A stretch of DNA of 64,000 nucleotides from Tetrahymena thermophila SB210 (taxonomy: Eukaryota; Ciliophora; Oligohymenophorea; Hymenostomatida; Tetrahymenidae), in assembly GCF_000189635.1 (NCBI RefSeq), contig NW_002476246.1, positions 310,001-374,000 of the forward strand. Reading direction: 5' to 3'. This document shows, piece after piece, positions 1-12,983 of this stretch (position 1 is its first letter; each line of letters begins with the position of its first letter). The notes beneath the pieces are model-generated. The model did no database searches, was not told where the DNA came from, and was given only the letters and a program-made list of their open reading frames with translations. The position numbers and the translations under genes were made by a program.

Positions 1-1
1 G

Positions 2-1168
2 GAAAATATCAATGAAAAAAAAAATTAAAAAACCAAAAAATCTTAATTACAATTAATTGAAGAGGAAGTTTGTGATAAAACAATAGAAATAAAGATTTTT
101 TCACCTAAAGAATCATATAGAAGTTAAGATGGGAATATACTACAAAGTTAAAATTTAAATATCTATGAACAATAGCCAAAAGAAGGTTTTTGTATTAATT
201 CTTCGAAATGTGTAGACTAATTTAAGCAAACATCAAATTTTTTTGGAACTGAAAAATATTCTTCAGCTAACCTATTGAATAAAAAAACTAAAAGACAAAT
301 GTTATAAATAAAATTCAGTAAGTATACTAACATGCTTTTGTACTTTAGAAAAATAATATTTTCATGCATAGTAGTATATCTACATGATTACACTTATGTT
401 TAGGTATGTTTGCTATCAGTTTTAAGCTTATTTGTTGGAGCTTACTACTTATACGTTATGCCTTAAGTTAGTAATTTTGATAACATCAAAAATGGAGTCA
501 GTGAACTGATATTAATAATAATTATATTTTCAGCTGGGTTATTAAAGGATGACCCAAAGGAATAAAATGAAGAAGAAAGAATAAATATTGGATGGATCTT
601 TGTTTCTTGTACAGCTTTTATAATCATGGTTTAAGCAATTGATTTGATAATTGAGCTTTTTAAATCTCTCTTATAACCAATCTTATCTTTATGTAGGAAG
701 AAAGCAGCTAAGACAGTTCCTTCATTTGAATAGAAGGCCAAAAAGAGAAGAAAAAGTGTTAAGCAAAAAGAAAATTTTATATCTGAACCAAACAATATTT
801 AAATTTAACAAAATAAATTCATAACATCACAAATAAACTTAAAGAGTATAGATCAAATTGGTAAGTATGATGAATAAAACCCTCCAAATTTAGGAGAGTT
901 TCCTAATAGTGCTACAATTTTAGAAGATATTACACAATCTATTCCTATGAATCCTAGAAGAAAACGAATTAAATTTTTTAATACTTAAAATGAAAAATAG
1001 TAACTTTAAGTTATCTCTATTAAACCTAGGAATAGTAATTTAAATGTAAATGCTTAATCTCATGACTCTATAGCTTAAATTTATGATTAAAATAGCAATA
1101 TATAACCTAATTCTTCATCTAGATCGTACATTTAAGATTTTTCATCTGGCTAGTTTATTAAATCATGA
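2..1168 (+). CDS. 3' end of a ciliate multi-pass membrane protein (5' partial)
   Basis: The frame starting at base 2 is open for 388 codons with TAA/TAG as Gln and ends in TGA at 1166-1168; the true start lies left of the window. The visible part begins hydrophilic. A YFRK motif follows (residues about 115-118), leading into hydrophobic stretches near residues 119-160 (VCLLSVLSLFVGAYYLYVMP), 170-186 (ELILIIIIFSAGLL) and 200-235 (IGWIFVSCTAFIIMVQAIDL). The rest is a long, basic, then Gln/Asn/Ser-rich tail, presumably cytoplasmic. The same order (YFRK, two or three membrane segments, IGWI motif, polar tail) closes the cysteine-rich gene at 5584-11658, so the two are paralogues and the missing N-terminal part may be Cys-rich too. 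The biochemical role is unknown. Confidence 0.8.
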
Positions 1169-1686
1169 AAAAAATTTTGCATTTTAAAGGCTTTATGATT
1201 TTTTTAAAAATACAACTCAATTTTAAATATTTAAATTATTTCAAATGTACAAAAATAATTTTTAAATTCTAATTAAACAATTAATCTTAAAGCTAAACTC
1301 TTTATTTAAGTAATGAATGTAGGTTGTTGATATATCAAGAGGAAAAATTATTTTCAAATGATTATTTATTCCTATTATTGAGACATATATTAAATTTAAA
1401 TAAATTTATATTCTTTAAGTATAAAAGAGCAAATATAATTGCTTTTAAATATTTAAACAGTATAAAAGAAATTAAAAAATTTTAAATTATTTTGTATGTC
1501 TGTAACTATATTATTATTTATTTATTTAAATTAAAATATAAAAAGTTATTTGATTTACTTTCCATTTTGAAATTTTTTAAGGATATTAAGTTTTTATAGA
1601 AATATCTTATGTCTTGTATTCGAATAGTAATTTCAACTTCTTCTTCTCTGACTGAATTTTTGATTTAAAGCATACAAACAAATAAA
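1169..1686. other. AT-rich spacer between convergent genes
   Basis: This stretch lies between two convergent gene ends. It is dominated by A/T homopolymers and has frequent TGA in all frames. I see no exon, tRNA or repeat; it should hold both 3' untranslated regions. Confidence 0.6.
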
Positions 1687-2609
1687 TCATAAAGAAATTA
1701 AAAAAACTAGAATAAAAATATTGATAATTATAATTATCCAAAGAGTATTGTTGCTTGTAGTCCTTAGTAAATCTTCAAATCTACTTGACATAGTCTACAT
1801 TTTTTAATTAACTTAATCTGCTCTTTTATTAATGTGCTCAAGAGGATCTGTAGAATCTACAATCATTTATCCTACTTGCTTTTATTTGCTAATCAGTGAT
1901 TCTACTAAATCGTTTGCACTATCTATAGCTTAGTTTTCTTTTTATTATAAGGCAGATCTATGTTACTAAATTTCATAAGAAGACATATCTTGCATTTCTA
2001 CGTCATTTGTTCTACCTTAAAAAAGCTATAAATTATATAGTAAAAATTATATTTAGTTAGTTTAATTTTTTTGTTTTTTTCAAAAGTAAAATAAATTTTT
2101 TATTATTCTTACTTTTTCTTAGTTTGCCACAATTTCGATTTTTCTTTTGACAGCAAAAGCTGCTTATTCTGACTGAATAAATTAATTTTTCAGATTTTGA
2201 AATTGATTCATTCTTTTTTCTGACTCCTATTTAGTACTAATTTATATTTTTAATAAGTATCAGAAAATGTCAATAAATTCATTTTTATCTAAATCTAAGT
2301 AATTCAAGTTAAATAAATTACATTTTATATTTATTATTATTTCTGCAAATGTCATCACAGCTTTATTATAATTTAGGAATTTGCTATTTCATATTATCAA
2401 TGTTTTATCTCAAATCATATTCAATCTAATCTTCGCATAAAATTAATATAAATGCTATCTAATTTTTATAAAAAATTTACTTTCATAATTGGTTAGTTGT
2501 TCTTTTGCTAAATAGCCTAATTTCTTTAAAGGGTAAGCTATTTTATAGTAGTTATAACTTGAGTACAGTTATCTAGTTGTTTGTCAAAATTGACAACGTT
2601 CTAGTCCAT
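1687..2609 (-). CDS. tail-anchored SNARE-like protein (Qb-type candidate), four exons
   Basis: Minus-strand exons 2609-2481, 2383-2322, 2236-2113 and 2025-1687 join through GT..AG introns (2384-2480, 2237-2321, 2026-2112) whose phases agree, giving 217 residues and a TGA stop. The start ATG at 2609 opens MDQNVVNFDKQLDNC. Nearly the whole protein is predicted helical coiled coil. A SNARE-like heptad stretch occupies about residues 137-198 (IDSANDLVESLISKQKQVGQ, then DPLEHINKRADQVNQKM), followed by one C-terminal hydrophobic anchor (TLWIIIIINIFILVFLISL) with nothing after it. That layout, and a length near 215-230 residues, fits Qb SNAREs such as Vti1 or membrin, which drive vesicle fusion in the Golgi/endosomal system. 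The SNARE assignment is by pattern; the subfamily is uncertain. Splice sites rest on phase and open frames only. Confidence 0.72.
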
Positions 2610-3399
2610 TTTTCTGCTTATTTTGAAATTTTTTTAACAAAATTAACAAATAGATTATTTGATTAGATTTCTTTTTATATATTTATTTAATATTTTAACA
2701 AACAATTTATAATTCATAAAATTATTGAGATGACTACAATAAATATTAAATCATATAAAATAGAAAACTAATAATTCAACGAAGGAATTCTTGTAGATTA
2801 TAATTTATCTATCTAATAAAATACTTGTCAATTTCAATATTATTTTACACTTTTCCCTATCATTTATTTTAATTATTAACTTCAAATGATTATATTTTAA
2901 ATATCTTGATTCAAAATAAATTTATTTTAGCAAACATTCAGATTATTTATTCTAATTTAATATAATAAAAATTAATTACTCTAATTTTATAAATAAATAT
3001 TAAGTAATATTCTATAATAATTTATATTAATTAATTAATGTATTTTATAAGCTTATACTTTTAATTTAATTAATCAGATTCAATATTAATTGATAATCAT
3101 CCTTTAAATATTTTTTTGTTAGTTTTATTCAATTTTTGTATTTTTTCTAGGTAATTAGTAATTTTAACATAATATATTTTATCATAATAAAATTTAAAAA
3201 ATTTAAAATTAAAAAATAAAACTTAACATAAATAAAATAAAAAGTAAATAAATGCTGAATCAATAGAATTGATATTAAAAATAGAAACCATTTTTTCTAA
3301 ATTAATTATTAAATATGATAAAAAATATAAAATATATACTTTTATTATTTTTTACTTTTTAGATTAATTATTAAAAATCGATCACTATTTCTTGAATAA
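2610..3399. other. long AT-rich intergenic region
   Basis: This spacer lies upstream of the SNARE-like gene and downstream of the next minus-strand gene. It consists of A/T runs and short near-palindromes with stops in all frames under the ciliate code. It should contain the promoter of the SNARE-like gene, but I recognise no specific element. Confidence 0.55.
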
Positions 3400-4950
3400 T
3401 CATATTTCATAAAGGTCATATAATATTTAACCTTAGTGGTTAGCTGCCAGGGGAGCAATTAATTTATAGTAAGCAACAATTTAATAAATCTGTAGATTGA
3501 GATAATTTAGATTTGAGTTGTAGTTCAACATTTTATCTATTATTATTTTAGCTTGGTTAGAAAAAATGCCAAAGTTTTAATATCTTTGAAATATTATTTG
3601 TTTGCATTCATCAAATGTATAATTATGTTTAACAAATACTTCATTTACATTTTCTAAAGTAAAAAGAAACTAAAGTTCCAAAGATTTTTTTAGCTTAATA
3701 CATTACTTGTAAAAAGAAAACATTATTAGATTGTCTATAACTACTTATCTCGATGAGTTTTAAATAGCCCTAAAAGTTTAATTCAAAGCCTTAAAATATA
3801 AATTTTAAGTGTATGAGCTTTTAAAATAATATGATCCTTCAGCATCATATTCTGGACTATTATTTTTCACAAAAATATTCATCATATGTGTATACTTTTT
3901 GAATGGAATTTAATTTAAATGGTATTCTATTTTCTCTTCTGATATCTATTCATAACAATAGTTGATTTCTTTATATATATTAATACATTATATACTATGG
4001 ATTATTATCAATGCTATATTCATCAATAGGAAAAAGTTCAAATAAAATACAACCTTATCAATCTTTTTAGGTCCATCTTTCAATTATTGCTGAATTTCCT
4101 AAAATTGCAAATCGCTTCTAAAATATATAATGATAGATGTAATTATAATTCTAAAGATGCAGATCTTAGTATTTGTAAACAAAACCTTAAGAGCTACCCT
4201 TGAACTAGAAATACTTCTCATACTAAATATAAGGTTTTATGTATATCTAAATATATCAAAAGAACCCCAGGTTACTTTCATTTTTTTTAGTTTCTTGTAA
4301 AGATAATCATTTACCATAATTTCTACTACTATTAAAAGAATATACAAGTAGACTAGCCTTAAACCATCATTTAGTAAATAAGCATAAAACAAAATTGTTT
4401 ATAAGACACCATAAAAACCTAGACCATTTGATATTTGATGAACTTTTATAAGGAAACCTTTAAAATTCATCTCAATCTGAAAGACATCTTCTGATTATAA
4501 TTGTAGTTAACAGTGCAAAAGAAAAACTAAAGCAAAAGCAATCTGATTAAAAAACATTATGTTTTACTAAAATACATTAATCTATTGACAAAGTAAAAGT
4601 CCTTTATATTAGTTAAAGTATAACTACATTATTATTAAAGGAAAGAAACGAGTTATCAATTGAATGCAACAAAACCGAATTGATTTCTTTTGAGATAGTT
4701 TTAATATGAGCAGAAAATCTAAGTACAAAATATTTATCAAAAAAGTAGCAATTGCTGCTTTAAGATCATACATCATAGTTAATATAATAGCTAATATGAA
4801 AGAAGAGGAATATAATATCAACGTATTGTACCAAAAATAGTAATAATTTATTTCTGATAAATTTCTGTTTTGATATGCCAAATACTAGTCACTGAAAATG
4901 ATAAGACTAGTAAAAATCATTAAAATACAAATAATTAACTTTTCTTACAT
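3400..4950 (-). CDS. polytopic membrane protein, unknown function (paralogue of 12984-14522)
   Basis: One uninterrupted minus-strand frame runs from ATG at 4950 to TGA at 3400-3402, 516 residues with many in-frame TAA/TAG codons; no intron is needed. It starts MQEKLIICILMIFTSLIIF, a signal peptide or first membrane segment. Further hydrophobic stretches are seen near residues 38-62, 66-84, 90-110, 130-147, 170-190, 195-212, 262-278 and 300-320, so about eight to ten passes. The last 190 residues are mostly polar, with the end QILYDLYEI. The gene at 12984-14522 has nearly the same length, a hydrophobic N-terminal two-thirds and the end QILFDLYDLD, so they are likely paralogues. I recognise no enzyme or transporter signature. 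The start is the first ATG of the open frame. Confidence 0.82.
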
Positions 4951-5583
4951 TTTTATTATCTCACTCCTTTAATCAACGATTATTAATTAATATATTTCTT
5001 TCTATTAAGTTTATATAATATTTCTTTGTTCTCTTTTACTTCTTTAATAGAATTTAAATTAGAAAAATTTCATTTTAAATAAAAACTAATTATTATTAAT
5101 TCTAAAAATAAAAACTGATTATCTTTGTATTTATCATATTAATTATATATATAAACAAATTTAAAAACAAGCAATATTTAATATTAATTTTAAGCCATTT
5201 AAAGGATTATATTAAAATATAATACTAAAAAAAAAGTGAAGATTTATTATTTTGCTTTTTAAAAATTATTGCTTTTTGGATAGTGTTTTTTTTTCTAATT
5301 TATATAGTATATATTCTTAATTTCATTTTGAATAAATATAAATGTAAATGAAATGTTAGAAATAGTTGGATAATTTTTTCATATTAATTAAATATTTTAT
5401 TTATTATATCAATTAATTTAGAAAAATTTTAATATATTATTTAGAAAATAAAAAAAATGAATTAGTTTAAATAATTGGAATAAAAACATCTTGTGAATGT
5501 GAATTTATTTATTTAGCAAATTAATGACAAAAACATAGAAATATAACAATTTTGAAGCTATTGTTTTAAAATAAAATATTAAT
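4951..5583. other. AT-rich intergenic region
   Basis: Between two minus-strand genes. It should hold the promoter of the gene ending at 4950 and the 3' untranslated region of the gene ending at 5584. No coding exon or structured RNA is apparent. Confidence 0.55.
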
Positions 5584-8500
5584 TCAATCAATATGTTATA
5601 TAATATGGTTTTATGAGGCTTACTAATTGTTATTATTATTGTTGTTGTCATTCATAAAAGTGTTGTCTTCTCTATTTGTATTAAAGCCATTAAGAATTCT
5701 ATTAGTATTTTGATTATGAGATATGTTAAGATACATCTTATTACTATTGTTGCTAAAGTTAGATTTTCTTTTTGTTCTTGTAGTTTTTTAGTCTGAGGGT
5801 TTTAAGAATACGTTATCATTGCTTTTTAAGTTGTTTATATATAAGTTATCATTCGAATTATTATTACTCTGGATAAATAAATTTTCGTTTTTATTAGAAC
5901 TTACTTTAGCTATCTGCTATATAGAATCAGCTTTTTGGAGATCATCTGAAATTGGTAAATTTGTGTTTGATTAGAATAAAATTAATTCTGTATCTTCTAA
6001 TTAATTAGATACTTTCCTTTGGTTCTACTTGAGTTCTTAAAATTTAGTCTCTTATTTAACATTCTTTTAGGTTTTTTCTTCATGGTTATTTGCTTCTATA
6101 TCAATCTTTTTAGTTTCTTTGATGACAGGTTTGACTTTTTATGAGCGTCTAAATGCCAAATTAACTATGTTTTTCATTAAAATTAGTAAAGATTTGAGAG
6201 TCTCATAAGTAAGCTGAATTGTGTGCCATAGGAGAATAAAGGATGTAAAAGCAATAATAATCCACCCTATTTTCAATCTAAACATTTCATCTTCGGATTC
6301 ATTGTCTTAAACTAATAAAGAAAGACTAATGCCAATACAAATTAAAATAATTTCACCAAAACAATTTTTGATATTTTCATATTTTGATTAGAGTGGCTAT
6401 GCTAAAACTACAAAAAATAATATAAAAATATTGAGCATAATTAATAAGACTAGCTACAAGTATTAATATTCAGTCAAGAATACCAAAATCAAACCAAATA
6501 ACATCTTTCTGAAATAGAGAATGCAATTGTAATATTTGTTATAAGATTTAATCTTTTAAACAAAAGATGGTTTTACTGATAAAACCAATAAATCTTAAGA
6601 ACCTTAATATTAAGATTAAAAGTAATCACTTTTTCCTTAAATATCCTCTTTTTTGTGTTAATTAATAATATTGTCTAACGAAAGAGCATCCATAGGCTCT
6701 CTTTTATCATCCTAAATATCTTTTATTTTAGGACTTGATATTTCTAGTTATTATATGTTGAGTCCTCCTATAATAGAGCCTAATTTAGTTTAAAATCTCT
6801 TATTCTCAGTAACATTTGGTTATTTATAAATTAAAAATGTAATTAAAAAAGGTATTCCTAGGATTATGACTGAAAATAAAGAATGAATAGTGTAATTCAA
6901 AAATGCAGATGAATCACCAAAATCATAGCAATTAAATTGGAGTAATACTCCAACTAAAGAATAAATATATTCATTCCAAATCAAGTCAAGCATTCCATTA
7001 AATTCCCAGGTATTATTTACAGCTTTTATAAAGTAATCCTAAACATATTTTATTTTTATCATACTCATAATTTTAGCAATCAAATAGAGACTCATAATAA
7101 GCAAATGGATTGTAAAAGCTTATCCAGTACTGTTTAGAAAGTAACTAAAATTTTATAATATAAATGTAAATAAAAGATCTAAGTAGCAGTTTCAAAATAA
7201 TTAAATTAATAATTAATTTAAGTAGAAATTAAGTTTTTCGAATAGTTAATAACTAAAAAATATACTATAAAATAATAGAAAATGATTATTTACAAATCAG
7301 TTTAGTTTTCCATGAATTTAGGGAATGATGTCTACTGATAATTTGGGCTAACAACGTACTGAAATAAGTTAGGGATAAAGGGATACTGAAAATTCTAAAA
7401 GATTGAGTAAAACTAAACTACATTTTCTGGATTTCTAATGTTTATATATAGCATATAATAGAGGAAACCAGTGATATCTATCGTGTTTACAAGGACATAA
7501 AAATTGCTCATAGTTATAATAGGAATCATAGTAGCTAATAGAGTAGTCGCTCCTGAACCTAGCTGAGTAGCTTACTAAGTTGCTACTTTTTATGATTATG
7601 GAATTACTACGAATGATGGGCTAAGATTTTACTAAATTTCTATTGTCTTTATTTAATTTTTTAAAACAAAATTTTTATTTTTAAAACCTATTTTAATTTA
7701 TTAATTTTTTATGTTTTCTTATGAGACAATATCTAATTTAATCTCTTTTGGCTCAAAATCCTAAATGGTGTAGGTGTAATTTTAAACGTTTGTAATATTT
7801 AGGTAAATTAAGTTGCTTTTATCAATATTATCATAAGATACTGAGTTAGAAAATTTAATTTAAATAGAATATCCATCATCACCCAACTTTATTCCTAGAT
7901 TAACATCAGTTTAGCCTTTTTGAACTACCAATACAGGTTGGCAAATACCTTGAGATTATACCAATTCATACCCATCTTAGCATTATTAACAAGCAGAGCT
8001 ATTTTAAGATGAGCACTATGTACAAAAGTCCACACTACACCCTTAACTACATTTTGATTTATCTAAGCTCAAATTATAATTTGATTCACATTCAGCGCAA
8101 ATGTCTACAATTTTTGAAAATAAATATTAAAAATAAAATCTTAACTTTGAAATACTTTATTAGGTATTAGAGTATATATTAAATGATGTATTTTAGTTAA
8201 TGTTAAATTATCTATATTTGTTAATGTCTATTTTTGTATTTTAGCTATCATTAATTTTAGTATATTAATAATTATAAGAGGTATTATTTATTTATTAAAA
8301 AATGAATTTAGTATTTGTTAAATTAAACCTTTTAGGCTATTTAGATAGAATACAAGATTATTTAATTTGGGTAGTGCTTAATTATGTATTTTAATTAAAA
8401 TGAAATGATCTATTTGAATAAATATCAGATAGCGCATTATATTACATAATAAATATCTGCTTGAATTAAGAATATGATTTGAAGTAAATATTATTAAAAA

Positions 8501-11500
8501 TTTGGTATTAGTCTATTAAAATAATGTAAACATTAATTAATAAATTAATTCAGTAAATTCTTTTTATTATAATTTATTAATTAATAATTAATTGTTTTTG
8601 ATCACAAACTGATTAATTTTGTAATATTCAAGAAAATTTGATATATTTAAATTCTATTGTTCTATAAATGTGTATTTTTAATAAAAAGTAAAAAGAGATT
8701 TGTATAAATAAATCTTACTTAACGAGGAGCATGTTTTGCAATTACTAATGGAACAAGGTTGGCAGTTTTAATTATCATTTTAGCTTGTAAAAAAAGATTA
8801 ATTGCATTTAGTGCATTAATTTTGGTTACAAGTTAGACAATTATTTCCACAATCTAAGCATTTATTTGAGGTTTCATTATAATATTAATTAGATTAACAA
8901 TCTTAGTAGCAAATTTTATTTAAAGAGCTATAGGAATATCCTTAAGAACATTAATTACAGCTATTACTATCTGTACAGGAAGTGCAATTTTACATACAGT
9001 TTGTGCATTAATTTTTTTATACATCTAAGTATTAGCTTGCTTAACAAATTTTTTCGCAAGCATTAGCTATTTAATTATATGTATAGCTTATTTAACATTA
9101 AGTGCAATTTTACATAGAGCTACAATTCAAGCAATTATCTATACAAGCATTACACATATTATTAATTTTATCTAAATAGTATCCTGTATTACATTATATA
9201 TAGCATTTCTTATCAGTACTATCATATAAATAACCAGGTTAGCATAAAGTGCAATCGTTTTAGTTACATAATAAGCAAAATTATGTACAGTTAATACAGT
9301 TGTTTGTGGATTGATTAAAATATTAATTACTCTAACAGATCATATTACATCTTTAATCGCCAGAGCTCCATGTATACCCATTATTGCATTATGTGCATTA
9401 GGTAGAATTGCATGTCTAACAATTTGTTGTACAATTTATGCAGATATTATTTGCATTATCAAAATATTAGTTAGATGAGCAAATCATGTTACATCTTAGG
9501 TCATTAGAACTCCATAGATATCCGTTATTACACTATGTACATTAGGAAGAATTACATGTTAAGCAATTTAATGGGCAATTTACGCAATTTTTATTTACTG
9601 AATCATAATATTAATTTGATGAACAGCTTACACATGTTTTAACGCTTGAATCCCACATATACCCACTATTGCATAATGTACATTAGGTGGAGTTACAAGT
9701 TTAGCAATTTGCTGGGCAGTTGATACAGTTATTGTTTACTGAATCAAAATACTAGTTCGATGAACAACTCATATTACATCTTGAATCATTTGCATTCCAT
9801 AGATATCCACTATTGCATTAAGTACATTAGGAAGAATCACAAGTCTGACAATTTGTTGGGCAATTTATGCAATTATTTTGGACATAATCAAAGTATTAAT
9901 TAGACAAGCAATTCTTATTGCATCTATTATCAGTAGTACTCCATGTATAGTTATTAATGCATGTAGTACATACTCCGGATGGGTTACAAGTCAAGCAGTT
10001 TTAATCTGGACATGATTATTAGCAAGAATTACTTGTTTAATTATAGTAGTAACCTTAGCTACATTAAGGAATAAATTAGTCACATCTCTATGTCAAATTA
10101 TTATATACATATGAGGCTTTGCATTTATCACAAGTTCCAGCTTAGGAGCATGATTGGCAGTTTGCCACTGTGCAGCTTTAACAAAAAGAACCATTATAGA
10201 ATTAAGTGCTAGGACACATACTATCGCATTGACTTGTACCTGGGTTAAAGTAATATCCAAATTTACATTAAGAGCAAGTAGTTAAGTCAGCTGAACATGA
10301 ACTGCAGTTTGGAATACCACATCCACACTAAAATACCCCATAGTTTTCTATGTTATAAACCCTGACTGCCATTCTATTGTCACATTTATAGTATCTTGGA
10401 TCTTCTTAATTAACGCAGGCTGTCCACTAGTTAGTTGTTCTATCTTAGTATTGACATGAGTAAGTATATTATTAGCAAGTTCCACTTTAATCAATATAAG
10501 TATCTAATATTTATAAATAATTAACAACATTAATTTATTAATTTTTTTAATAATAAATTATTATTATCAATTTTAATGTAAAAAATTGAGAAACATTTTA
10601 TTCGTTAATGAGTAATTTAGAAAATTTATCAAAAATCTGTTGGTTATATTAAAAAATGTTTTAGTTGAAACTATCTTCTTAAAATCATTTAAATTAATTT
10701 TCAATTATTTTCATTATTATCTTTTATGTTAAATCAAATATGCTTTATGAAACAATTTATTTAATTTAATAAAAATGTTTTGTTATCAAACCTTTAAAAA
10801 ATAAATGCATATATATATTTTATTACATGCAGGGCAAAGAGTTTGATTGGCTAAATTGCATTTAGTGCCTGTTGCATTCAAGTTATATCCAGCTGCACAT
10901 TTATAACAAATTTAAGACTAATCTCCTATAAAGCAAGAGTAGCAATTCATTGCAGCACATCCTTTTGTTTGCTCACAAACAAATTCTCCAGAAGGCATTT
11001 AATATAATTGAAATCCTGGCTAACAAATATTGCAATTAGTTGCATCGCTACATGTTAAACAATTTTCTCTGCAATTAGTCCAAACTCTAATACTTCTGAT
11101 GCCAATACTTTAGCTTGGTGAATCTTTTTCTATATTAATGTACACTGTATTACCACTTTAAAGCTAGTTAGTGCTTAAAATAGCTGAACCTCTATAAAAG
11201 GATCTTAAATCTGGACAGGAAATAGAATAATTTTCATCATAAGTAGTTTGTAAAGTTGAATAAACAGTTGTTGCAGAAGAAGAACCATTTATCCTTAACC
11301 CAATCACTGTGCCTCCTGTTTAAAAGTAAATTATATCTACACCAATAAATGAGAAAGGCTAAGTAGGAGTAGGATTAAAAGAAAATTTAAGACCTAAAGA
11401 GGAGTTCTCATCAGAAATGAATTTAACAATAGTACTTGAATCATACTATTTAGTACAAGTATCTGAGCATTGCGTAATTTAGCCTCCCTCTAACTTAGTC

Positions 11501-11658
11501 CAAGCTGTTGGTAAATCACTTAAGCAATTAGTATCAGTGCCATATTTTTTATCATAAAGTACTTCATAGCAGAACAAATCTATGTTTAATGAATAGAAGT
11601 AAAATGAATATTGGTTGATATTAAAAATAGATAAAAGAAAAAAGCATGCTTGTAGCAT
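5584..11658 (-). CDS. large receptor-like membrane protein with tandem furin/growth-factor-receptor Cys repeats
   Basis: Four minus-strand exons (11658-10827, 10503-8719, 8104-7294, 7144-5584) join in phase across introns 10504-10826, 8105-8718 and 7145-7293, giving 1662 residues and a TGA stop at 5584-5586. ATG at 11658 opens a hydrophobic signal sequence (MLQACFFLLSIF). Residues about 25-200 form an N-terminal region with paired Cys. Residues 200-910 are Cys-rich modules of the C-x2-C growth-factor-receptor/furin-like type, with recurring phrases such as NCINC, QCTQCN and NQYFD. About residues 910-1060 are a mixed domain. The C-terminal third has several membrane segments, a YFRK motif, an IGWIIIAFTSFILLWH segment and a basic Gln/Asn-rich tail ending in poly-Asn. 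It is probably a cell-surface protein; the ligand is unknown. The last part is paralogous to the gene at 2-1168. Splice sites are manual. Confidence 0.85.
9150..9965 (-). repeat. tandem ~145-bp coding repeats (Cys modules)
   Basis: Within exon 2 of the 5584-11658 gene, five or six direct repeats of about 138-148 bp (46-49 residues) follow one another. Equivalent points fall near 9341, 9486, 9631, 9769 and 9917. Each encodes a C-x2-C, C-x2-C-x3-GY-x-W, RCN-x2-C, NQYFD unit. They are clearly similar at DNA level, so expansion is fairly recent or kept homogeneous. Confidence 0.75.
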
Positions 11659-12983
11659 TAAATAAATATGAATTGTATATATCCTTACTTTATAAATGAA
11701 AGATAAAGAGCAAAAGGATTTTCATTTTACTAAACCTTCTTTAATTAATCTTATTGAGACAGTAAGTATAAGTTATTTATTGATATTAATAATAATATTA
11801 AAATTATAGACAGAATTTTTGTTTTAACTTTACCTTTTGGCCTACTTTTTTAATTAAATTAAAAACAAAAATTTTAATTCATTAAAAAATTTTCTTGAGA
11901 TATATGCTTGCGTCAGAATTTGATTTTACTATTTGTCATATCCATAAGCTTTAAGCTAAATGTAGAATTAAATTAAAATAGCACAATTATGCTTGAATAT
12001 TTCGTTTTAAAATAATGAAGATAACTCTCTCATACTTGCAAAAATAAATTAAATTATTTAAAGCCACAAATTAATTTTTTCTTACAATATCGATTTCTTA
12101 GATAAATTTGCTTGAAATTGTTCTGTAACATAAACCAGTTGTTTACAAATGAATTTTTAAAGAGCAAAACCAGTTTTTTAAATTTATAATTATATATGAA
12201 TTAATAACTATTAATATTACTTGTGAGTAAAAGATATTAATATTGTTATAAGATATTACTATAAAAATCCGTAATTTTAAAATTTAGTATCCTTTATATT
12301 AATTGATTCTTAACTGGATCAATTTTTATAATTCATAATATATTGATTAGTTCTATTTAAATAAAGGCTTGCTAGCCTGTATATTCTATTAATATGAAAA
12401 ATTTTTTAATTAATATCATTTTAAAATAGTATTTATAAAAAGATATTTTGCATCTTTATTTATCAATTTATCTTAAATCATAGTTAGCTTAGATTAAATA
12501 AATTTCTGATTATGAGTGTAAGCAAATAAGAATATTAATACTTATTGAAAATTATTTATCCACAATTTTTTCAAATATAATTCATGGTCATAAATAAAAA
12601 TTTGAAATTTGGAGAAGTCATGATAATGATTTGTCTTTAAATTATAAAATAATTGTTAATTTATGAGTTAGAAACAATGAAGTATATATTATATATTTAT
12701 CAATTTAAACATTTTGAAATCAAATAAATAATAAAAAAATATAAATCTTAAAATACTTTGGTTAATAATTTTTAATTTAATATAAAAAAGAATATTATTA
12801 AAATATATTATAATTTGGTAATTAAAATAAGATTATTATCATGTGATTTTTACATCATAAACTAATCTAATAGTTGTTATTAAGTTATTATATTTTAACT
12901 AATTCTTATTTGCTATTTAGAAATTTGTTTGATGCAAGATTTTATATATTTAATAAAGTTTACAATCTAAAATCATGTTATTT
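11659..12983. other. 1.3-kb AT-rich intergenic region
   Basis: This spacer lies upstream of the Cys-rich gene and downstream of the minus-strand gene ending at 12984. I looked for ciliate-code frames on both strands and saw only short ones broken by TGA. No tRNA, repeat or relic of the neighbouring families was recognised. Confidence 0.5.

Noticed and set aside
7145..7293. Frameshift in the Cys-rich receptor-like gene
   Set aside because: A 149-bp GT..AG intron with matching phase removes the apparent shift and gives a continuous membrane domain.
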